Shown here: positions 49,805-58,163 of the stretch, one piece after another
Numbering within the stretch: position 1 is the stretch's first letter
Layout: every line of letters begins with the position of its first letter
Assembly: GCA_965220285.1 (NCBI GenBank)
Contig: OZ244818.1
Span: forward strand, 5,270,001 to 5,334,000
Direction of reading: 5' to 3'
Origin: Bin5 sp009843665
Lineage (GTDB): Bacteria > Chloroflexota > Anaerolineae > Caldilineales > Caldilineaceae
DNA: 64,000 bases
Translations under genes and position numbers: made by a program
Notes under the pieces: model-generated
Told to the model about the DNA's origin: nothing
The model's input: the letters and a program-made list of their open reading frames with translations, nothing else
Databases searched by the model: none

Positions 49805-50899
49805 ATGTTGTTCACCTGTGTTCCTGAAACTGGTGGTTGTGAAAGAAAGAATCTGATTGGATTTGTGTCCCTATTCAATTCGATGTTTGGAACGAGCTAC
49901 CAGGCAACGAAGTGTCTTGATGTCGATTATCGAAATGACAAGATGCCAGAGTTGCTGCTAGAGGCTCCTGATTCGAAACCCGTGGCAATTGAAAGCAAGG
50001 TTGTAGCTTGGCCCAAAGACTATTGCTATCGACATCGAAAGCGCCATAACTTTGCCAATCAGTTTGTGGGATTCTTGAGGGCGGGAAGGGACCCGTTTAA
50101 CGACGCGCCATATAGACTAACCTTTCCCGCGAACTATCTTGACCCATTGAGAAAGGAAGAAGTCAAGAGACTTGCAGAAGACGTTGTATTGCAGATCCAT
50201 GAATTGGCGGACTCGGCAAGGGGGAAACGTGGAGTAGAAGGCAGTCAACCGGTCGATTGGCATTTCGGGCCTGCACAGCCTGAAGAGTGGGGTGAAACTG
50301 CTTCGTCTTGCAATACCTGGGTCGAAACAGTGGAATTGCTGCCTGTCCCGAGCTTCTCAGAATTTGAGGCAGCGAGGCAAGTCGCCATTGAGGGCTATTC
50401 TGTCGAATTGGATCGAGCGATTGTTTCCTCAAGAAGAAAATTTGAGAGATTCGACGATCACATGAGAATACTTATTGTCTATTTTGTGGGAGATTCCTCG
50501 ATTGGAATCTCCGATAGGGAATTCGGCGAGCTAGTGCATAGGGCGCAGCTACCCAATGAAATTGATGAGGTGTGGGTGGCATTCCCCTCTTGGAAAGACG
50601 AGTTCGAATACGATTTTGCCTGGAAGCCCATGCGCCTAGACGCCAAACGTTCAAGGACAATACTACAGGGACGAAAACTGATCGACCGACCGCTTTCGGC
50701 GCGGCAGTCTTTAGGATCTGTATCCACCGGAAAAGAGCAATTCGATTACTCCTTCTTTGTCAAGGCCGATGGCCTCCATTCAGATCCGAAACAGGCAATT
50801 GCCGATGTTCTCGATGAAAGTGCAGAAGTGTTGGCAATCGAGGCCAAAGGGGGATTCAGGTACCTCACGGTTGTCCGACAGTTTTTCTCGCCTATGTAA
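49805..50899 (+). CDS. putative PD-(D/E)XK-type nuclease of unknown family
   Basis: A 364-residue protein started at ATG 49805 after AGAGGAA. I do not recognise the family. Residues 47-70 have the outline of a nuclease core: KMPELLLEAPDSKPVAIESK, that is an acidic residue, a strand, and E-S-K in the place of (D/E)XK. The rest is mixed, Trp-rich, with no membrane segments. It is AT-richer than the chromosome genes and lies in the relic element's cargo place, so a defence nuclease is plausible but unproven. Confidence 0.45.
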   Translation: MLFTCVPETGGCERKNLIGFVSLFNSMFGTSYQATKCLDVDYRNDKMPELLLEAPDSKPVAIESKVVAWPKDYCYRHRKRHNFANQFVGFLRAGRDPFNDAPYRLTFPANYLDPLRKEEVKRLAEDVVLQIHELADSARGKRGVEGSQPVDWHFGPAQPEEWGETASSCNTWVETVELLPVPSFSEFEAARQVAIEGYSVELDRAIVSSRRKFERFDDHMRILIVYFVGDSSIGISDREFGELVHRAQLPNEIDEVWVAFPSWKDEFEYDFAWKPMRLDAKRSRTILQGRKLIDRPLSARQSLGSVSTGKEQFDYSFFVKADGLHSDPKQAIADVLDESAEVLAIEAKGGFRYLTVVRQFFSPM

Positions 50900-51078
50900 C
50901 CATGAACTCTGGTCCATCGGTCACAGCCGGCGGTCGGCAGGAGGGGACGGAGAGCACCTGCCCGACTTCTTTGCATCTTGAATGGTTTGCCCGTGCCCCT
51001 GTCCTGTCTGCAAAACTGTCATCGCCTTCAAAAGTGATATGCTCAACAATTCTACCTGATAGCGACCTGCCCAAGACA

Positions 51079-51580
51079 ATGCCTGGCCAGCTTTTCACAA
51101 CCTACTTTCTTGATGAAGGAATTCTTCATACCGACGCATGGCAGGGGTCCTTGTCACAGCCTAGTGACCTTGACTCGTTCCGCGCCCAGGCCATCACCAT
51201 TCTTGAAAAAGCCGCAAGCTTCCACACCATCAATGAAGCCTCCACCGAGATGGAGCTGATCCGCCCCCTCTTCAAGCTGCTCAGTTGGAACCACTACCTG
51301 CCTCAGCAGGGCAGCGACCAAGACCAGGACATCCCCGACCATCGGCTCTTCGGCGATGCCGGCTCCAAAGACAACGCCGTCAATAAGCCCGCCGCCGCAC
51401 GTTACCCCGACGCCCTCGCCGTTGCCGAGAGCAAGCGCTTCGGCCTGTCCCTCGACACCCGCGAAGCAAAAGGAGACGGGCTCACCCCACGGCCAGATCC
51501 CCCGCTACCTCGCCGCCGACATCAACTTTGACGGACACATCCGCTGGGGCATCCTTACCAACGGCCGCATCTCGTGGTAG
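51079..51580 (+). pseudogene. truncated, frameshifted type IIG-like restriction enzyme N-terminus
   Basis: The frame from ATG 51079 encodes STEMELIRPLFKLLSWNHYL and later RYPDALAVAESKRFGLSLD, the N-terminal nuclease region (PD...ESK) of type IIG/Eco57I-like restriction-methylation proteins. Soon after, near 51470, the similarity jumps to the +2 neighbouring frame, which gives HGQIPRYLAADINFDGHIRW and GILTNGRISW and then a stop. Full proteins have about 1000 residues, so this is a remnant. The PD-ESK spacing is also shortened. Confidence 0.6.
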
Positions 51581-51665
51581 CCGCGGCGGGTGACGGTCTG
51601 GCTGGTGGGGACGGCGCTGCGTGCCGGAGGTGGAGCAGACGCCGGCGCGCAGTTCACCTGCACAG
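51578..51665 (-). pseudogene. HNH endonuclease gene fragment
   Basis: This stretch resembles 19385-19490 of the intact prophage, with blocks such as TAGCCGCGGCGG and GCAGACGCCGGCGCGCA in common. It is the minus-strand coding sequence of the N-terminal part of the HNH protein (RAGVCS region). It joins directly onto the third att repeat. Confidence 0.6.
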
Positions 51666-51668
51666 CAA

Positions 51669-51713
51669 TTGACTCTGAATCAGGTCAGCGGGGTTGAGAA
51701 TCCTGTCCGCCAG
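51669..51713 (+). repeat. third, degraded tRNA-Gln 3' half (outer att)
   Basis: Resembles the 46-base att repeat from the anticodon loop (GACTCTGAATCAGG) to the end (GTCCGCCAG), with several changes and a disrupted T-loop. It is followed by a good terminator, which may be the original terminator of the tRNA gene. Confidence 0.7.
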
Positions 51714-51748
51714 ATCCATTCTAGAGTGCTGGCAGCAGTTCTGATACG

Positions 51749-51784
51749 AACACCGCTTTCTACAGGGTAGAAAGCGGTGTTTTT
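51749..51784. terminator. bidirectional rho-independent terminator
   Basis: Stem AACACCGCTTTCTAC/GTAGAAAGCGGTGTT with a short loop and a T-run, about 80 bases after the end of the HMG-CoA reductase gene (minus) and 35 after the degraded tRNA end (plus). Confidence 0.85.
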
Positions 51785-51866
51785 CTTGTTTGAGGACGGA
51801 GGCCTCAGCTTCTCAGTCTTCTGTTTCAAGAAGAGGCGTGGAGTGAAAGGGGCAATGGTTTTCGTT

Positions 51867-53414
51867 TTAGCGATTGCGGCCGTACTCTTCGTGACTGCTG
51901 ACCCAATCAAGGGAGCTGATGGCGGCGGCGAGGGAGAGCTCTCCGGCCAGGACGGTGCCCGCGACTATTTCGGCGAATTTTTTGACTTTTCCTCTGCCGC
52001 TGCAGCCGAGGAGCTCGAGACACTCCCGCTGTGTCGCCAAGGCGGTGCCGCCGCCGTAGGTGGCGACGATGAGCGATGGGATGGTAATCGAGATGTAGAG
52101 ATCCTTTTCGTCGGTCAGTTCGACGTAGATGAGGCCGGCAGAGGATTCGGAGACGTTGGCCACGTCCTGGCCGGTGGCGATGAAGATGGCGGTGATGGCG
52201 TTGGCGGAGTGAAGGCCGTTGTTGTTTACGCCTGCGAGGATGGAGCCGATGTTGGCGACGCCGTAGTGGTAGAAGAGCTGCTCGGGCTGGACGCGCATGT
52301 TCTGGATGAGTACGTCGCGGGGTATGACCGCCTCGGCGGTGACGCGCTTGCCGCGGGTGCGCATGATGTTGACCTGGGAGGCCTTCTTGTCGGTTGCGAA
52401 GTTGGACTCGAGATAGAAGCGTTTGATCTCCTGCCCGTCGTAGTGATCGAGGATCCAGGAACAGGCGGCGAAGGTTGCGCGGCCCACCATGTTCTGGCCG
52501 CCGGCGTCTCCTGTCTGGTAGTTGAACCGGAGAAAGGCGAATTTGTTTGACTGGTAGGGATCGATGTTGTCCAGTTTGGCTACGCTGGACGTTGCTTCGG
52601 CCTCCTCTCTGATTGGGATCATGTTCCTGCCAACCCAGTCGATGAAGTCGCGGGCGCCGCGGGCGTCTTCAAAGACAAAGACGGGGGCTCTTTGCATGGC
52701 GTCGGCGACGACGGTGCACTTTACGCCGCCGGAGAGATTGAGCAGCTTCATGCCGCGGTTGTAGGAGGCGACGAGCGTGCCCTCGGTTGTGGCAAGCGGA
52801 ATGATGAAGTCGCCCTTGGCATGTTCGCCGCAGACGGTCAAAGGGCCGGCGAAGCCAATGGGGACCTGGGCCACGCCGGTAAAGTTCTCAATGTTGCCTT
52901 GTGTTTCCTGGGGGTCAAAGGAGTACTGGGAGATGTGCTTAAGCGCATGGCCGGTATATTCTTTCACGAAATCCTGGCGAGCCTTGATAATTTTGTCGCC
53001 GTAGTCGTCGTCGCGGTCGCGGGGGATTCTGGGCGCGTCGACCTTTTCCGATATGGCATCGTCGACGGTGAACTGGATTCGACCAAAGGGAGAGGTCTGC
53101 ACGCCGATCTGGATTTCATGTTGCCCGGTTTCAAGAGGAGGGATTTGCGCGGTGATGAGCACTTCCTTGCGCAAGGGGAATTCAACCGGCTCTCCGCTGT
53201 TGACCTGGTCGGGTGACATCACGAGTCCTTCGCCGAAGTCCAGCGACAGGATGTCGTTGGAAATCTCCTTGCCGTCGATGCTAATGCCATGAAAGCCAGT
53301 CAATCTGGCGTCACTCAGCCGATTCTTCAGCGAGAACTGTACGCCGTTTTCGACATTTTGCAGGCTGGCGTATGTGTAGAGCCGCTTGAGCAACATTGAA
53401 GGAATCAGTGCCAT
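51867..53414 (-). CDS. hydroxymethylglutaryl-CoA reductase (class I-like) with N-terminal extension
   Basis: A 515-residue enzyme that reduces HMG-CoA to mevalonate, the entry to isoprenoids by the mevalonate pathway. The catalytic part starts near residue 150: IENFTGVAQVPIGFAGPL (175-192), TTEGTLVAS (209-217; catalytic Glu211), GDAGGQNM (302-309; catalytic Asp303; most enzymes have GDAMGMN), NIGSILAGVNNNGLHSANA and a C-terminal SSHEEYGRNR with the catalytic His. The first about 125 residues are a strand-rich domain that I do not know. It lies 138 bases below purD on the same strand. Confidence 0.85.
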   Translation of the reverse strand: MALIPSMLLKRLYTYASLQNVENGVQFSLKNRLSDARLTGFHGISIDGKEISNDILSLDFGEGLVMSPDQVNSGEPVEFPLRKEVLITAQIPPLETGQHEIQIGVQTSPFGRIQFTVDDAISEKVDAPRIPRDRDDDYGDKIIKARQDFVKEYTGHALKHISQYSFDPQETQGNIENFTGVAQVPIGFAGPLTVCGEHAKGDFIIPLATTEGTLVASYNRGMKLLNLSGGVKCTVVADAMQRAPVFVFEDARGARDFIDWVGRNMIPIREEAEATSSVAKLDNIDPYQSNKFAFLRFNYQTGDAGGQNMVGRATFAACSWILDHYDGQEIKRFYLESNFATDKKASQVNIMRTRGKRVTAEAVIPRDVLIQNMRVQPEQLFYHYGVANIGSILAGVNNNGLHSANAITAIFIATGQDVANVSESSAGLIYVELTDEKDLYISITIPSLIVATYGGGTALATQRECLELLGCSGRGKVKKFAEIVAGTVLAGELSLAAAISSLDWVSSHEEYGRNR

Positions 53415-53552
53415 GGTGCCTCCTATTGTTGTTGTCTGGATTGAAGGAGAAGAAAACGAGGTGAGGGGAAGTTTAGGCTTACGTCAGGGGCGGTGAGTCT
53501 GTCTTGTTCGCCGATCGCCAGGCCGCCGAAGAACTCAGATGGATGAGGCTTC

Positions 53553-54863
53553 CTATTGATCAGCGAAGTCGATTCCAATGTCAGTGCGCCACACTGCGCC
53601 CTCGAATTGAATTCCATCTACTGTCCGGTATGCTTTGCTGACGGCAGCATTAAAGTCGGCGCCCGTGGCCGTGACCGAAAGTACACGTCCCCCGTCGGTC
53701 AGGACAGCCGGTAGTACCTCCCCGTCGTCATGATGACCAGCCTCGTCCAATCGGGTCCCGGCGTGAAAGACTAGCGCGCCGTTAACGAGAGGTAACGACT
53801 GGGGAAGACCTGAGATCAGCTTACCTGTCTCATAGCTTTCCGGATAGCCGCCTGAGGCCATCACAACGGTCACCGCTGATTGCGCCGACCATTCCGGCTC
53901 ATGGGCGGCCAGACTGCCATTCGTACATGCCAGCATCAGATCCACCAAGTCGCTCTGCAGCAGAGGCAATATGACCTGCGCCTCGGGGTCACCGAAGCGA
54001 CAGTTAAACTCCAGAACCATGGGGCCTTGTTCTGTCAGCATCAGTCCAGCGTAAAGGACGCCATGATATGGAGATCCTTCAGCGGACATGCCGGCCAAGG
54101 TTGGACGGAGGACCTTGTGTTCGATCGTTTCCAGAACCTCACTTGTTGCCAGGGGGGAAGGCGCAAAGGCTCCCATACCGCCCGTATTAGGTCCGCGATC
54201 GCCGTCGAGCAGTCGTTTGTGATCCTGTGCGGCAGGTACCAAGCGCAGGTTTTCGCCATCGCAGAAGGCCAGGACGGACAGCTCCGGCCCGTGCAGACGC
54301 TCTTCAACGAGGACGGTTGTGCCGGCGTCGCCAAAGCGGCGACCCACCATCATCATGCGCAGCTGTTCGACGGCCTCTGCGCGGCTGTCAGGCAGAAGGA
54401 CGCCTTTGCCAGCCGCCAGACCGCTGGCCTTGAGGACAGGGAGGTCATCCAATTCATGGACGAAGTCTGCCGCCGATTCAAAATCTGTGAAGACGCGCGC
54501 CCAGCCGGTGGGAATCCCATGGCGGTTCATAAATGCCTTTGAGAAGGCTTTTGAGCCCTCGAGTTGGGCAGCGGCCTTGCTGGGCCCGAAGATCTTCAGC
54601 CCGTCTGCAGCGAATTGGTCAACAGTTCCTGATACGAGAGGTTGTTCCGGACCTACCACTGTCAGGTCGACCTGATTGTCGAGCGCAAAGCTCCGTAACG
54701 CCTGCGAGTCGTCAACGGGGACGGGGATATTCGTGCAGGAGGGAGTCGCGGCAGTACCGCCGTTACCGGGTGCGGCGAAAATCCGGTCGACGTGACTTGA
54801 TTGCGCCAGCTTCCAGGCCAAGGCATGCTCCCTTGCACCGGAACCTATGAGTAGAATGTTCAT
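53553..54863 (-). CDS. purD: phosphoribosylamine-glycine ligase
   Basis: A 436-residue ATP-grasp enzyme for step 2 of purine synthesis (PRA + Gly + ATP to GAR). It starts MNILLIGSGAREHALAWKLA, with IFAAPGNGGTA, the usual N domain, then VVGPEQPLVSG, an ATP-grasp core with VLKASGLAAGKGVLLPDS, and LEFNCRFGDPEAQVILPLL in the metal and substrate site. Full length. Next to purF with 30 bases between, in the order purF-purD. Confidence 0.95.
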   Translation of the reverse strand: MNILLIGSGAREHALAWKLAQSSHVDRIFAAPGNGGTAATPSCTNIPVPVDDSQALRSFALDNQVDLTVVGPEQPLVSGTVDQFAADGLKIFGPSKAAAQLEGSKAFSKAFMNRHGIPTGWARVFTDFESAADFVHELDDLPVLKASGLAAGKGVLLPDSRAEAVEQLRMMMVGRRFGDAGTTVLVEERLHGPELSVLAFCDGENLRLVPAAQDHKRLLDGDRGPNTGGMGAFAPSPLATSEVLETIEHKVLRPTLAGMSAEGSPYHGVLYAGLMLTEQGPMVLEFNCRFGDPEAQVILPLLQSDLVDLMLACTNGSLAAHEPEWSAQSAVTVVMASGGYPESYETGKLISGLPQSLPLVNGALVFHAGTRLDEAGHHDDGEVLPAVLTDGGRVLSVTATGADFNAAVSKAYRTVDGIQFEGAVWRTDIGIDFADQ

Positions 54864-54893
54864 GTAGCAGTTCTGTCGGGGGCGACTGGGCGG

Positions 54894-56318
54894 TCAGTCG
54901 CCCAGCACACCGGCGAATCCCTCTTTTCCCTTCAGCTCCAATTCCAGTTCCAACATTGGGGTCTCGAATGGATAGCCACCTGTGAAGCAGGCGTTGCAAT
55001 AGCCATCGTGCGCTCGCAGGGCATTCATCATGCCCTCGACACTGAGGTAGGACAACGAGTCGACTCCAATGTATTCCTGGATTTCAGCCAGATCCTTTTG
55101 CGCTGCGATCAGTTCCGACTGGCTGGCCATGTCGACGCCCATGAAGCAGGGGAACCGGATTGGGGGGCAGGCGACCCGCATGTGAACCTCGGCTGCACCG
55201 GCATCGCGCAGGAGCTGCACCAGGGGTCCGCTTGTGTTGCCGCGCACGATGGAGTCGTCGACGAGGACAACGCGCTGGCCCCTCAGATTTTCGGGCAAGG
55301 GGTTAAATTTCATTGCCACACCGACCTTTCGCTGGCGGTCGGTCGGTTGGATGAAGGTGCGGCCGATATAGCGGCTCTTGATGAGGCCTTCGCTGTAGGG
55401 GATGCCGCTTTCCTGTGCGAATCCGATGGCGTGCGGGGTGCCGCTGTCGGGTACGGGTACGACGATGTCGGCCTCCAGCGGCGCCTCGCGGGCAAGCTGG
55501 CGGCCCAAGCCCTGGCGCACGCGGTGGACCAGGCGACCGCCGAGCATGCTGTCCGGGCGGGAGAAGTAGATCTGCTCGAATGTGCAGAATGCCGCCTTCT
55601 CTGCCGGTACCCCCTGCACGACTTCATACCCGTCCTGGTCGATACGCACGATTTCGCCTGGTTCAATCTCCTGTAGGGCGCGGCCGCCGATGGTAGCGAA
55701 GGCGCAACTTTCCGATGCAATGGCGAGGCCGTTTTCGAACTCTCCAAGAACGAGAGGGCGGAGGCCCCAGGGGTCCCTTACGCCGTAGATTGCATCGCGG
55801 GTGAGGATGGTAAGCGAGTAGGCGCCCTCGGCAATCGTCATCATCTGGCGAATGCGTTGCAGCCAGGTACCGCGAGCCCCGGCCAGCAGGTGGATAATCA
55901 GTTCGCTGTCGGTCGAGGTTGAGAGACCAACGCCGCGTTCCAGGAGCTCGCGGCGAAGCTGCGGCGCGTTGACCAGATTGCCGTTGTGGCCTATGGCGAG
56001 AGGGCCGTCGAGGGTCTCAAGGATGTAGGGCTGCGTGTTGTTGAGGCGGGGTGAACCGGTTGTGGAATAGCGAGTGTGGCCAATGCCCAAGTGCCCTTTC
56101 AGGTGATGCAGATTGTCCTCGTTGAAGACTTGAGAGACGAGACCCAGCCCTTTGTGAATATGGGCGGTGTTGCCGTCGCATGTGGCGATGCCGGCGGCCT
56201 CCTGGCCCCGGTGCTGCAGGGCATAGATGGCAAAATAGGCCATGGGGGCGACGTCCAAGCCAGGGGCGCTGATGCCAAAAACGCCGCATGCTTCACGGGG
56301 CGAATCGAACGGCGGCAT
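54894..56318 (-). CDS. purF: amidophosphoribosyltransferase
   Basis: A 474-residue enzyme for step 1 of purine synthesis (PRPP + Gln to phosphoribosylamine). The glutaminase nucleophile is Cys11 in MPPFDSPREACGVFGI, which implies a 10-residue propeptide as in the Bacillus-type enzymes. GIGHTRYSTTG and the phosphoribosyltransferase loop VVLVDDSIVRGNTSG are intact. The C-terminal CNACFTGGYP carries Cys residues typical of the iron-sulfur (4Fe-4S) form. Full length, 101 bases below purK. Confidence 0.95.
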   Translation of the reverse strand: MPPFDSPREACGVFGISAPGLDVAPMAYFAIYALQHRGQEAAGIATCDGNTAHIHKGLGLVSQVFNEDNLHHLKGHLGIGHTRYSTTGSPRLNNTQPYILETLDGPLAIGHNGNLVNAPQLRRELLERGVGLSTSTDSELIIHLLAGARGTWLQRIRQMMTIAEGAYSLTILTRDAIYGVRDPWGLRPLVLGEFENGLAIASESCAFATIGGRALQEIEPGEIVRIDQDGYEVVQGVPAEKAAFCTFEQIYFSRPDSMLGGRLVHRVRQGLGRQLAREAPLEADIVVPVPDSGTPHAIGFAQESGIPYSEGLIKSRYIGRTFIQPTDRQRKVGVAMKFNPLPENLRGQRVVLVDDSIVRGNTSGPLVQLLRDAGAAEVHMRVACPPIRFPCFMGVDMASQSELIAAQKDLAEIQEYIGVDSLSYLSVEGMMNALRAHDGYCNACFTGGYPFETPMLELELELKGKEGFAGVLGD

Positions 56319-56419
56319 GTTTGCTGCTCCTTGAATACCTGAGTGCGTTCAGTTTCTGGGGAACGTACTCTCCGAATCATCTCGGTGCATGGCGTCCGGC
56401 CGGTTGCCAGATTCCGGAC

Positions 56420-57616
56420 TCAGTCCCGCTGCAGGGCGGCGCGGGCCGCAAGTCCCAATTCCAAGGCTTCGGCAGTGGTATCTGCTGTAACTGTCAGGTG
56501 GCCCATTTTGCGGCCCGAGCGCGGCTCGTGTTTTCCGTACAGATGCAGCTTGGCGTTGGAAAAGGCCAGTAGTGCCTGCCAATCCGGCTCACCGTTATGC
56601 CAGAGGTCGCCAAGAAGATTCAGCATGACGGCAGGTCGCAACTGCTCGGTTGAGCCGGGTGCAAGACCTGATACTGTTCGCAACTGCTGCTCAAACTGAC
56701 TGGTTACGGCACCTTCGATCGTCCAGTGTCCGGAGTTATGGGGTCGAGGCGCTATTTCATTTGTTAACAGGCGACCGGTCGAACGTGAGTCCGAAGCCTG
56801 AGCAGTTCCGGCCGGTCGCGGATCAGGCAGGCAGAAGAACTCGATGCAGAGAACGCCTACCAGGTCGAGAAACTCACATAGCTGTCGGGCCAATCTCTCT
56901 GCCTCGTCAGCGACGGCAGGTGCCACATCAGCTGGTGCGATGGTGACATCCAGAATGTGATTGACGTGGCGGTTTTCGACCAAAGGATAGGCAGCAAAGT
57001 CGCCATTCGCCCCACGTGCCGCCACCATCGACAGTTCTCGTTCGAAGTCTATGTAGGCCTCAAGCACGCATTCTTGCCCTCCGAGAGAGTGCCAGGCGGA
57101 GTCCAGTCTGGTTTCAGGTTCAATGCGTGTCTGCCCTTTACCATCATAACCGAATGCTGCCGTTTTGAGAATGGCGGGGAAACCGATTTCCCGGACGGCC
57201 TCTTTCAGTTGGGTTGCGTCGGAAACGAAGCGGTGCGGGGTAACGGGCAGTCCAGCCTGGCTGAGCATTGACTTCTCACGCTGGCGGTTCTGGGCTGCGT
57301 GGAGGACAGGACCGGAAGGGCGGACTGGCACGCCTTCGGCTTCAGCAGTTTCTGCCACCAAAGACGGGACGTTCTCAAACTCGAAGGTAAGTGCGTCCAC
57401 GCTTCTGGCAAAGGACTGTACAGCTGCGGCGTCGTCGTAGGGGGCGGCGTACTCGAAGTCGGCGATCTGGCCGGAGGGGCTGTTGCGTTCAGGCGAATAT
57501 GTATGGATGCGATAGCCCATGCGGCGGGCTTCCATGGCCAGCATTCGTCCCAACTGGCCGCTGCCGAAAACGCCAATGGTAGAGCCTGGAGGCAGAGGCG
57601 TTCGATGCGCTCGAGC
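56420..57616 (-). CDS. purK: 5-(carboxyamino)imidazole ribonucleotide synthase
   Basis: A 398-residue ATP-grasp enzyme that makes N5-CAIR from AIR, bicarbonate and ATP. GSTIGVFGSGQLGRMLAMEA is the N-terminal signature, TFEFENVPS and LKTAAFGYDGKGQ the ATP site, NEIAPRPHNSGHWTIEG the substrate site. The frame can start at GTG 57667 but that overlaps purE; GTG 57616 gives the usual N-terminus and is my choice. Eight bases below purE, so the pair is co-transcribed, matching their successive steps. Confidence 0.9.
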   Translation of the reverse strand, partial: ARAHRTPLPPGSTIGVFGSGQLGRMLAMEARRMGYRIHTYSPERNSPSGQIADFEYAAPYDDAAAVQSFARSVDALTFEFENVPSLVAETAEAEGVPVRPSGPVLHAAQNRQREKSMLSQAGLPVTPHRFVSDATQLKEAVREIGFPAILKTAAFGYDGKGQTRIEPETRLDSAWHSLGGQECVLEAYIDFERELSMVAARGANGDFAAYPLVENRHVNHILDVTIAPADVAPAVADEAERLARQLCEFLDLVGVLCIEFFCLPDPRPAGTAQASDSRSTGRLLTNEIAPRPHNSGHWTIEGAVTSQFEQQLRTVSGLAPGSTEQLRPAVMLNLLGDLWHNGEPDWQALLAFSNAKLHLYGKHEPRSGRKMGHLTVTADTTAEALELGLAARAALQRD

Positions 57617-57623
57617 CACTTGC

Positions 57624-58133
57624 CTACTCTTCTTCCCCCAGGCGCGTAGCCAGCACCTGGTCAGCACGGGCGTCGCGATATTCCTGGAGTTTCTGCTTCA
57701 AGTGTGGTCGCGAGATCCCGAGAATCGAAATGGCAAGCAGGGCTGCGTTTATGGCGCCTGCTCTGCCGATGGCCATGGTCGCCACTGGTACGCCGGCGGG
57801 CATCTGGACGATGGAAAGGAGCGAGTCGAAGCCGTTCAAGGCCTGGCTTTGAACCGGTACGCCGATGACCGGCAGCAGGGTGTGGCCTGCGACCATGCCG
57901 GGCAGGTGGGCGGCGCCGCCGGCGCCGGCGATGATCACCTCCAGGCCGCGTGCGGCTGCGCCGGCGGCATATTCGCTCATCCAATCGGGCGTGCGGTGTG
58001 CCGACACAACCCTGCACTCGTGCGGCAGATTGAATTCGGTTAGAGTGTCCGAAGAGAACTTCATGCACCGTTCCCAGTCGGATTCACTACCCATGATCAC
58101 ACCGACAAGAGGCGCGCTGTCTGAGGCTTTCAC
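57624..58133 (-). CDS. purE: N5-carboxyaminoimidazole ribonucleotide mutase
   Basis: A 169-residue class I PurE, which turns N5-CAIR into CAIR. The signature VGVIMGSESDWERC and the loop VVSAHRTPDW (His) are intact, as is AGAGGAAHLPGMVAGHTLLP. It lies 30 bases below purC and just above purK. As usual for class I, a PurK partner is present. Confidence 0.95.
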   Translation of the reverse strand: MKASDSAPLVGVIMGSESDWERCMKFSSDTLTEFNLPHECRVVSAHRTPDWMSEYAAGAAARGLEVIIAGAGGAAHLPGMVAGHTLLPVIGVPVQSQALNGFDSLLSIVQMPAGVPVATMAIGRAGAINAALLAISILGISRPHLKQKLQEYRDARADQVLATRLGEEE

Positions 58134-58163
58134 AGTGAGCAGATCCTGATCAGTAGAGCTGTG

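Larger units (their letters stand above)
49042..51713. mobile_element. decayed second prophage relic in tandem
   Basis: About 2.7 kb between the right att repeat and a third, degraded copy. Its left end matches the left end of the intact prophage (hairpin and tRNA-like remnant), its middle holds a nuclease-like gene and a frameshifted restriction gene, and its right end is a fragment of an HNH gene. The order left end, cargo, HNH is the same as in the intact element, so everything from HNH to the right att seems to have been deleted. Confidence 0.6.

Noticed and set aside
51777..52550. A plus-strand 257-residue open frame
   Set aside because: It is the antisense shadow of the HMG-CoA reductase C-terminus.
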